A DNA stretch of 64,000 nucleotides, taken from NCBI GenBank assembly GCA_016788045.1, contig JAEUTG010000013.1, positions 1-64,000 on the forward strand, read 5' to 3'. Below are positions 57,608-64,000 of the stretch, one piece after another; the stretch's first letter is position 1; the number at the start of each line of letters is the position of its first letter. A program made the position numbers and the translations under genes. Under the pieces are notes generated by a model. The model was not told the origin of the DNA. It was given only the letters and a program-made list of their open reading frames with translations, and searched no databases. This DNA comes from Bacteroidales bacterium. Its GTDB lineage: Bacteria > Bacteroidota > Bacteroidia > Bacteroidales > Lentimicrobiaceae.

Positions 57608-58576
57608 TCAGAAAAGGTCGGATATTTCGCGTTCAGTTATTTTCAGTTGGCCTTTTTTCCCTTTATTTCCATTCTGTCCTTTAATATTTGCTGAAGGTTT
57701 ACTCCCGTCACCTCCATTATTTCCTCCACTGCAAAAAGTTGAACCGTCACCACCTTTTCCTCCTTTACCACCTGCTCCAGATTTACCAGGCTTACCTCCA
57801 TCACCTTCCATACCGCCATCATTTAAATATTGAGCATAGGTTAACCGATTGATAGATGCATTATTTCCAACCAGATATATATTTGCTCCATTTCCGCCAT
57901 TCCCACCTTTTCCACCAATTCCGCCTTTTCCTCCATTAGCCCCATGCCCGCCATTTTGACCACCTCTCTTACAAGTCCCAAATCCATCCGAAGATTTTTT
58001 CCCTTTTGAGCCATTTCCACCAGAACCACCATCTCCACCATCTCCTCCAGTCCCACCTTTAACACCATTTCCGTCTATCACCCAATCAAAAGTACCAAGG
58101 TCACCAATATCAGTGGCAATGTTCTCTACCATAATATAAATATCTGGCATTTTCTGGGTTAATCCATTTCTACCTGTCCCCCCATTTCTCCCAGGTTTTC
58201 CATTAGAACCATCACTAGTTCCATTAGCTCCGTTTCCTCCATTTACGCCCTTTTGGCCTTTCAATTTTACTAGATCATAATCCTTGAACCTTACAATGGA
58301 TCTGACCTGAGGGGCATTAAATTTAAGGTTCTTAACAGCAATTACCACATAAGGAACATTGTAGTTTGTGAAAACCAATTCTGACTTCTCATGAAAAACA
58401 AGGTTCTCAGCTTTTATTATTTGTTCATTAACTTCATATTTTCCGACTATTGATATCAAATCCTTTTTGGGTGTTTGTTTTACTTTTTCAAATATTTCTT
58501 GATTTACTTGAGCTAAGCCAGACAAACCAAAATTTAAAAAAGTTAGAATTAGAATTAAGGAAACTTTAGTTTTCAT
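57608..58576 (-). CDS. exported collagen-like Gly-rich protein
   Basis: The 322-residue protein has a signal peptide (MKTKVSLILILTFLNFGLSGLAQ). A beta-rich N-terminal domain (about 25-110) and two Gly-rich blocks (about 112-140 and 165-310) follow. The blocks have GGxGGxGGxG and GxGGKGGKG repeats, with one intervening domain (DIYIMVENIATDIGDLGTFDWV). The second block contains Cys pairs. Such Gly/Lys-rich regions form collagen-like or loop-rich stalks. It is AT-rich for a Gly-rich gene and flanked by 390 bp of AT-rich non-coding DNA. The role is probably at the surface. Confidence 0.7.
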   Translation of the reverse strand: MKTKVSLILILTFLNFGLSGLAQVNQEIFEKVKQTPKKDLISIVGKYEVNEQIIKAENLVFHEKSELVFTNYNVPYVVIAVKNLKFNAPQVRSIVRFKDYDLVKLKGQKGVNGGNGANGTSDGSNGKPGRNGGTGRNGLTQKMPDIYIMVENIATDIGDLGTFDWVIDGNGVKGGTGGDGGDGGSGGNGSKGKKSSDGFGTCKRGGQNGGHGANGGKGGIGGKGGNGGNGANIYLVGNNASINRLTYAQYLNDGGMEGDGGKPGKSGAGGKGGKGGDGSTFCSGGNNGGDGSKPSANIKGQNGNKGKKGQLKITEREISDLF

Positions 58577-58965
58577 TTTTCGGGGTTTTAATTTGATTAA
58601 TTCACTTTTTTTTAAAATGGATGAGTTACACGTAGGAAATATGAATGCAGTAAAAAATGAGAAAGTTGACTTTTATTAGAGCAATTTTTAAACATAGTCG
58701 TCAATATTAAGTTTTTAAACATTAAGTGATTAACAGAAAATTAACAATTACAATTATATATTTAAAAGAATAGGTGCTGAAACTAAAATTTTTCTATCGA
58801 TATAGTGATGAATTTGTTTACCTTGATAATTGGTGTTAAGTGCGTTTAAAGAAATTCATTTAAAGCTATTTAATATAAACTTGGCAATTAAAAATACTGA
58901 TACTGCTAATCATTTATCCTTCAAAAAGGCTACCTTCCATTCCGAATTTTGATTAAAATCTAATC
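58577..58965. other. AT-rich intergenic region
   Basis: About 390 bp of strongly AT-rich sequence separate divergent genes. No credible reading frame, hairpin or consensus promoter is seen. Confidence 0.5.
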
Positions 58966-59781
58966 ATGCCCCGCAAATACATCCTTGCCAGTAATCTCGA
59001 AACCATCGAAGGCCATTTCGGGGCAAAAACCAACTCCCAGTTGGAGTGGGATCCAAAAATCGTTATCTCGCCCGGGGATGAATCGCTTATCATTACCCAG
59101 CAGAACCCAGGCGAATTTACGCTTTCAGCTTTCGGCATGACACCCGCATGGGCTAAAACCAGAATGCAAATAATCAATGCCCGGGCAGAAGGCGATAAAA
59201 ACCCGGAAAACAATCCGGAATTCAAAGGCTCCACAGCCATCTTCCTGAAACCAGCCTTTCAAAAACCATTATTTTCCCGGCGCTGTATTGTAATCGCTGA
59301 TGCCATCATCGAATGGTCTTCCGGAATCTTACCCAAACCGCATCTTTTCTACCTGAGGGATCACAAACATCCCATCGGATTCGCCGGCCTTTATGATATT
59401 TGGATAAATCCCGAAACCAGGGCGCAAGTTCATTCATTTGCCATCATCACCGTGGCTGCAAATTCGCTTATCCGCAGTCTTCCATCATCCAGAATGCCGG
59501 TGATACTTCAATATGGCCAGGAATCCCGCTGGCTGAAACCAACTTTAGGCCTCGCTGAAATATTGGGAATGCTCACAATCACTCCATCAAAACAGATGAA
59601 CGGCTATTCCATAAGCAGTAAAATAGATCAGCCAGGCCCATATTCCAAAGAAATTCTGTTACCGCAGGGCCCGAAATTGCTTTCAGAAGATCATCCGCCA
59701 CCCTTGCCCAGACAATTGTATTATGGGCATAAGAAGAAGCCGGTGGATAATATTCAGACTTTAGGGGAGTTGTTACGGTGA
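58966..59781 (+). CDS. SRAP (HMCES/YedK)-family protein lacking the catalytic Cys2
   Basis: The 271-residue protein has the SRAP core: LSAFGMTPAWAKTRMQIINARAEG (Asn71-Ala-Arg-Ala-Glu), SRRCIVIADAIIEW (Glu116), GFAGLYDIW, ITVAANSLIRSLPSSRMPVIL. SRAP proteins make a covalent link to abasic sites through Cys2, directly after Met1. Here residue 2 is Pro (MPRKYILAS). The His of the IHxRMP motif is also replaced (SSRMP, Ser174). The start codon is clear and no upstream MCG is in frame. This is a variant of unknown activity. A 3-4-residue C-terminal truncation is not apparent. Confidence 0.85.
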   Translation: MPRKYILASNLETIEGHFGAKTNSQLEWDPKIVISPGDESLIITQQNPGEFTLSAFGMTPAWAKTRMQIINARAEGDKNPENNPEFKGSTAIFLKPAFQKPLFSRRCIVIADAIIEWSSGILPKPHLFYLRDHKHPIGFAGLYDIWINPETRAQVHSFAIITVAANSLIRSLPSSRMPVILQYGQESRWLKPTLGLAEILGMLTITPSKQMNGYSISSKIDQPGPYSKEILLPQGPKLLSEDHPPPLPRQLYYGHKKKPVDNIQTLGELLR

Positions 59782-59988
59782 TATAATAATCATTAGCATG
59801 CACCTTTCGGATGTAGGTGGAATATTAGAGAACACTTAAATTATTGTTCAAAATCATCTTGGGAAAATGAAAATTTATTCGTCATTTAATTAGTGTTCTA
59901 GAGTGTGGTCAAGTTGAGAACAGCCAAAGGCTGAATCTACTCTATGATCTGTCTAATAAAGATGCCGCGATATGTTTAGTAAATTTGA
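59782..59988. other. intergenic
   Basis: A short hairpin CACCT-N9-AGGTG lies just after the SRAP stop at about 59801-59819 and could act as a terminator, although it lacks a T run. Nothing else is seen. Confidence 0.35.
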
Positions 59989-61875
59989 TTAATTTTCTAC
60001 ACAACGGACACTAAAGCCATGACCTTGGTGATTACTTCTCAAATATACCCCATTTTCACCACAATTAACTTCTCGTTCCCAAGCGCTGTAGGTACCACTA
60101 TATGAAGAAGTCCACCAAACACAACTATTGCCATGGCCGATGTAATCTCCAAAAGGACTTCTAGCACCACCTGGTAATGCGGAAAAACTATAATCATTCG
60201 TATTATATATAGAAAAGGATAAATAGCAAAAGTCCCATCGGGGATGTTCATTTGTATTGCAAGGTATTCCTAAGGGAGAGTTCTCTTGACGACACGATTT
60301 TAACTGACTTCCACCTGTAGTGGTGCCACCTGTAATGAAATCTGTCAATTGAGTCCATTCTTCATCGCTAGGTACATGCCATCCCGAGGGACACAATCCA
60401 CTTGAATTTTTGACCGCACAAAAATTGTATAATGCTCCATAACTATCCTTCCATGAGATATCGTTATTGTACCATGCAAAAGCACCCGTGGTATCATACA
60501 GCCATGATGTGTTGTCACTGCCAGGGTATATAATGTTTGTTCCATTCTTGTATCTTGTGGTTTTCAGGTTCTCTGCCATCCAGTTTTGTGAACCTATGAT
60601 TACAGTTTTATAAATATTCCCGTCAATATCAACTAAAACTCCATAAGTATGAATGCTTATGATCTGACCATATGATGTACCAACTCCATTCGTTGCATAA
60701 GCTCTAACATAATAAGTTGTATTGGGCTCTAAATTCTCAATAAAGCTTGTAAATTCTCCATATCCATAACCATCAGTTGTAAAATTATCAATTAAAGTTG
60801 GTTCAGATGTCAAACTCCAACAGACCCCACGAGAAATAATAGCTGAGCCCCCCTGTGAAATAACTTCACCTCCACTCACGGCACTATTATAAGTAAGTTC
60901 GCTAACTTCAGCAGTGGTTACAACAGGCAAATCAAAGGGTGTTGGTGCAACTGTTCCTATAAAACTTGCTGAATTATTATCGACTATGGTCATATCCCCA
61001 GTATCTACAATTCCGTCTCCGTTAACATCAGTAGCAATATAACCAAAGGCAAATTCTGAAGCATCATTATCAACTGGACTCATATCGCCTGTATCAATAG
61101 TCCCATCTTGATTAACATCACCACCATAAACATTGAATTTATTACCCACAAGTTTCATATTAAAGCCATATGCCTTAGTGACCAGATCAGATAAATCATA
61201 ATAGATAGTATCAACGTTGAATGAAATTGGCACAGAGCTCCAGGTCTCTATGCTGTTTCTGTGTTTAAACACAAAATAATAACTTTCATCAAATTGCCCT
61301 GGAATACTAACAGTTGAAATTCCATTAACGCTAACCATATCGTTTATAGTAAATACAATACTATCAAGGTTAAAAACATCGCGCAATTCAAGTGTATATG
61401 CATCAGCAATACTATCAGGAAAGGCTGTTCCAATTTCGTTATGCGCCTTATTCATGATATCCAAATCTTGATTAAAGAGGCCTTCAAAAAATAAGGTTAA
61501 ATGGAGATACTTATCCATAATTGGCATTAATTGAATATCGAGGTAAGTGATGGGATTATCCTCATCAACATCAATATTTGTCAGAATCAATGTTTCATAA
61601 CCTTCAGCTGTAATTGTTAATTGATACCCAAATCCAAATGGTACAAAAAGATTAAAATGTCCTTCATAATCACTTGGTAATGATGTGTAAATGCCAGTAT
61701 TAACCTGTGCTTCCTGAACAGGTGAACTATTGGAAGCATTAGTAATGGTTCCTGTAATCCGGTAATTAGTATTGAAAGAAAACAAATCAGAATATCCTAC
61801 AATTTGCTGTGCAAATAAACATTGAGAAACCAAGATTATAATGATTGCGAAAAAGAGAGTCTTTAAATTTTTCAT
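59989..61875 (-). CDS. exported FISUMP protein with dockerin-like repeats and FN3
   Basis: The 628-residue protein has a signal peptide (MKNLKTLFFAIIIILVSQ, ending FAQ) and a carboxypeptidase-regulatory-like domain (about 35-110, YRITGTITNASNSSPVQEA). A beta-rich part follows, then two dockerin-type calcium motifs (DVNQDGTIDTGDMSPVDN and DVNGDGIVDTGDMTIVDN, about 265-315), an FN3-like domain (about 325-420) and a complete FISUMP domain (VDIDGNIYKTVIIGSQNWM, GWHVPSDEEW, ALPGGARSP, SVRCVEN). FISUMP domains are surface modules of unknown ligand, often in large paralogous sets. The gene follows the shorter FISUMP gene by 50 bp. Confidence 0.85.
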   Translation of the reverse strand: MKNLKTLFFAIIIILVSQCLFAQQIVGYSDLFSFNTNYRITGTITNASNSSPVQEAQVNTGIYTSLPSDYEGHFNLFVPFGFGYQLTITAEGYETLILTNIDVDEDNPITYLDIQLMPIMDKYLHLTLFFEGLFNQDLDIMNKAHNEIGTAFPDSIADAYTLELRDVFNLDSIVFTINDMVSVNGISTVSIPGQFDESYYFVFKHRNSIETWSSVPISFNVDTIYYDLSDLVTKAYGFNMKLVGNKFNVYGGDVNQDGTIDTGDMSPVDNDASEFAFGYIATDVNGDGIVDTGDMTIVDNNSASFIGTVAPTPFDLPVVTTAEVSELTYNSAVSGGEVISQGGSAIISRGVCWSLTSEPTLIDNFTTDGYGYGEFTSFIENLEPNTTYYVRAYATNGVGTSYGQIISIHTYGVLVDIDGNIYKTVIIGSQNWMAENLKTTRYKNGTNIIYPGSDNTSWLYDTTGAFAWYNNDISWKDSYGALYNFCAVKNSSGLCPSGWHVPSDEEWTQLTDFITGGTTTGGSQLKSCRQENSPLGIPCNTNEHPRWDFCYLSFSIYNTNDYSFSALPGGARSPFGDYIGHGNSCVWWTSSYSGTYSAWEREVNCGENGVYLRSNHQGHGFSVRCVEN

Positions 61876-61925
61876 AGTATTATTTTATCTATTGTTTGGA
61901 ATTGAAAAAAGCCAATCTGTAAATA

Positions 61926-62894
61926 CTAATCCATAATGCAGCGAATACTAAAGCCAAGATACTTAAGATCAGTATTCTTGTACACTATACTATTGATCCA
62001 CGTTAGGTTAATATACCACGCCTTGTTTGGCTCGATATCTGAAGATGAATTTGACCAATACACCCCATGATAACAAAGATCGCCATAATCTAAATGATAA
62101 ACATAACGCATACCACCTGGGATTCCTGCAAAGCCAAATTCATCGGTGGCACTTGTATTGGGTAGGTTCCATGAAGGATGAGGATCTGGAACAGTGCGGG
62201 TGCTTTTTAGCTTGCCACCTGCTACGCTTTCACCTCCTGCGTATGCGATCAATGTTGTCCACTCTGCATTGCTGGGCACATGCCAGCCAATTGGACACAG
62301 TTCATTCGGATTATTCACAGTATACCAATTGTACAGAGCGCCATAAAGATTTTTATGTATGATGTCATTATTGTACCAAGCATAAGCACCTGATGTATTA
62401 TTTAGCCATTCTGTTCCATTACTGCCCGGATATTCGATAGCTGAACCATTTCTATAATGGGTCACTTTCAGGTTTTCTGTCGTCCAGGTTTGTTCTCCAA
62501 TTGTAACAGTCTGGTAAATATTGCCATCTATATCTGTTATATAACCAGTTGGAACGATGCCTGCAATAATTTTTATCTTGGTTTGTGCACTGTATGTATC
62601 CGGCGAGTTTTGAATCCCATTCCAGATAACATGTTTGTTTGGACCAGGGCTGAATGGTCCAATATCTCCAGTGACATAAGCAGGGTCAATTGGCGCGTAT
62701 GTAATACCACCATCAAAACTGACTTCAAGACTAATATAATAGGCACTTTCCGATCCGTCAAGGTCGAAATAAGTATCTACCATGCCAGTGCCATCGGTAC
62801 GCTGGGCAACATTAACGTTGGTAATGGAGCCACTTTGCGAATAGATTGTGTTACTGAGAATAATTGTAAAAAAAATGCTGATCAGCTTTTTCAT
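61926..62894 (-). CDS. exported FISUMP-domain protein
   Basis: The start is set at ATG 62894 (MKKLISIFFTIILSNTIYSQ, signal peptide). The 322-residue protein has an N-terminal beta-sandwich (NVNVAQRTDGTGMVDTYFD, ISLEVSFDGGITYAPID) and a complete FISUMP domain (DIDGNIYQTVTIGEQTWTTENL, YNWYTVNNPNELCPIGWHVPSN, GIPGGMR, FSIRCIMD). It lies upstream of and in the same direction as the longer FISUMP gene and is probably in one operon with it. It is the third FISUMP copy in the window. Confidence 0.85.
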   Translation of the reverse strand: MKKLISIFFTIILSNTIYSQSGSITNVNVAQRTDGTGMVDTYFDLDGSESAYYISLEVSFDGGITYAPIDPAYVTGDIGPFSPGPNKHVIWNGIQNSPDTYSAQTKIKIIAGIVPTGYITDIDGNIYQTVTIGEQTWTTENLKVTHYRNGSAIEYPGSNGTEWLNNTSGAYAWYNNDIIHKNLYGALYNWYTVNNPNELCPIGWHVPSNAEWTTLIAYAGGESVAGGKLKSTRTVPDPHPSWNLPNTSATDEFGFAGIPGGMRYVYHLDYGDLCYHGVYWSNSSSDIEPNKAWYINLTWINSIVYKNTDLKYLGFSIRCIMD

Positions 62895-62969
62895 GCGAAA
62901 TTCTTTTGAATTTGGATAATATGTTTTCGAGTATTTCTTAAATAAAATTAAGCTAAAACAATGAATCAA

Positions 62970-63232
62970 TAGGCTTGATCACAAGTCTGTAATATAGTCT
63001 TGCCGAGTAAAATAGAATATATCAAATATAGGAGGTAAAATCAAGTTTGTCAACATTATTCTGAGTATATTTCAAAGTAATCCTTATCCATTTTTAAATC
63101 TGAAACACATCCGAAGTATCGCTATGAACTTTTTGAACCTTTGAACCTTTTGAGCTTTAAGCTTTGAGTTTCAACCCACTTGTCCTTTCCCCTCCAATTA
63201 TCCGAGTATAATTTCCCCCAAATTTCCAACAC
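62970..63232. other. intergenic
   Basis: It contains the direct repeat TTTGAACC (TTTTTGAACCTTTGAACCTTTTGAGC, about 63128-63153). No gene is seen. Confidence 0.4.
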
Positions 63233-63643
63233 ATGGCGGGCAGTTACACCAGGCGCATCAATCTGTACATTAACGGTAAAGAAGTAAAAAACAACCTGGC
63301 ATCCATCCGGGCGGAGATGAACAAGGTGGTGAATGAGCAGTCCCGCATGACACGGGGAACCCGGGAGTATGTTGAAGCAGGGAAGAAGATCAGGATCCTG
63401 AAAGGCATCATCCAGGAGCACAACGAGCAGCTGCAGGCCGTCTCAAAGAGCTGGTCATTTGCCAAACTCTCGGAGGATATGAACAAGCACTACCTGGCGG
63501 TGACCACTTTCCTGGCGGCCTTTGCCGGTATCCTCTATACAGGAAAGCAGACCATCACCATGTTCGCAGAGTTCGACGACAAGGTCTCCGATGTCATGAA
63601 AACCACCGGCCTTTCCAAAGATGCCGTTTATGCCATTGAATAA
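63233..63643 (+). pseudogene. N-terminal fragment of a phage tail tape-measure protein
   Basis: The 136-residue frame begins MAGSYTRRINLYINGKEV, has a coiled-coil of Lys/Glu/Gln and then LAVTTFLAAFAGILYTGKQ and FDDKVSDVMKTTGLS. That last pattern, a hydrophobic helix followed by FDdxMskVkavTG, is the start of TP901-type tape-measure proteins. Full proteins exceed 600 residues, so the stop at 63643 truncates it. The sequence after the stop is unrelated and AT-rich. It is a prophage remnant. Confidence 0.65.
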
Positions 63644-64000
63644 TGCGGACTAAACCACGCCACACATTACGAACCAAAGCAGTCTAGTCATTCGTAAGCA
63701 AAATATGCCAGAAATGGTGACTTTATGCTTACCAGTTTCAGATTCAGAGGCAGTCAACCCATGGCAAGGGTGAAAAAAAATGATCACCGTTTGCAGTGAC
63801 AGACTTTCCGTCGGATGGATGGTATAATGCCGTTATAAGGTTCCATGCTATTTTTATACTTGTTTTTTTAATGCAATGGGAGGTTTAATTATATTAGCTG
63901 TATCCTTAATCACTTTTTTTCAAGGAAACGTTGAATTACAAATAGTTCATGTTCACAGTTAACGTAAAAGACCACACAGCATTGATAATTAGACAAATAA
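63644..64000. other. intergenic at the right edge
   Basis: No open frame of note is seen. The composition becomes AT-rich from about 63830. It may be an insertion or deletion boundary of the prophage remnant, but no inverted ends were recognised. Confidence 0.35.

Noticed and set aside
57841..58068. Met-rich frame inside the Gly-rich gene
   Set aside because: It is a frame-shifted reading of GGN-GGN repeats and reflects base composition only.

Overview
The window comes from a Bacteroidota chromosome, probably a Bacteroidales or Marinilabiliales-like environmental lineage. Four lines of evidence support this. Two secreted proteins end in type IX secretion (T9SS) sorting domains. FISUMP-domain proteins occur at both ends of the window. 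The order rpmG - DUF4295 - ftsY - rimO is typical of the phylum. Many genes are preceded by the Bacteroidota promoter (TTTG about 19-21 bases upstream of TAnnTTTG) and lack Shine-Dalgarno sequences. Several start codons were moved downstream because the promoter lies inside the longest open frame.

Layout. 1-3.5 kb: a truncated FISUMP gene, a frameshifted TPR gene, a glyoxalase-fold gene and a tandem intergenic repeat. 3.5-8 kb (minus strand): a four-gene envelope glycan operon with an ArnT-like transferase, a polyprenyl-phosphate sugar synthase, a UPF0104 membrane protein and a UDP-glucuronate-epimerase-like enzyme. 8.2-9.1 kb: a RAYT transposase with REP-like hairpins. 9.2-14.1 kb: an LtaS-type phosphoglycerol transferase and a hybrid sensor kinase. 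14.1-17.3 kb: a serine-biosynthesis-type cluster (serA, DUF1015) with a four-helix-bundle gene and a small winged-helix gene. 17.4-26.3 kb: aldolase, GH92 mannosidase, beta-barrel, secreted phosphatase, T9SS protein, cutC and SDR. 26.3-32.7 kb: xerD and the housekeeping block rpmG, DUF4295, ftsY, rimO, then a MORN-like protein, a thioesterase and a Nudix hydrolase.

32.9-37.0 kb is the most unusual region. It is an AT-rich array of gene cassettes (a two-TM membrane protein, an MntA/HepT toxin-antitoxin pair, a YjbR plus VOC pair, and an unknown exported protein). The cassettes are separated by long imperfect palindromes and by two equal-length 464-bp repeat units. Three cassettes begin with GTT plus a cassette-specific arm and end with the exact complement of that arm plus AAC. 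This is the logic of integron attC cassettes, but with arms that do not fit the canonical GTTRRRY/RYYYAAC consensus. No integrase is visible next to the array.

37.3-43.9 kb: clpS, an M48 protease, NfeD, flotillin floA, a long Rel/SpoT protein, and then a roughly 320-nt structured non-coding RNA with its own promoter and terminator that I cannot assign to a family. 43.9-51.1 kb: a TPR-HTH membrane regulator, a 1646-residue T9SS protein and a small protein with a PID-CTERM-like tail. 51.1-57.3 kb: small membrane proteins, glycogen branching enzyme, a HerA-like ATPase and an aminotransferase. 57.4-64 kb: a collagen-like glycine-rich secreted protein, an SRAP-family protein lacking its catalytic cysteine, two more FISUMP proteins, and a truncated phage tape-measure fragment. 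No rRNA, tRNA or CRISPR array was recognised.
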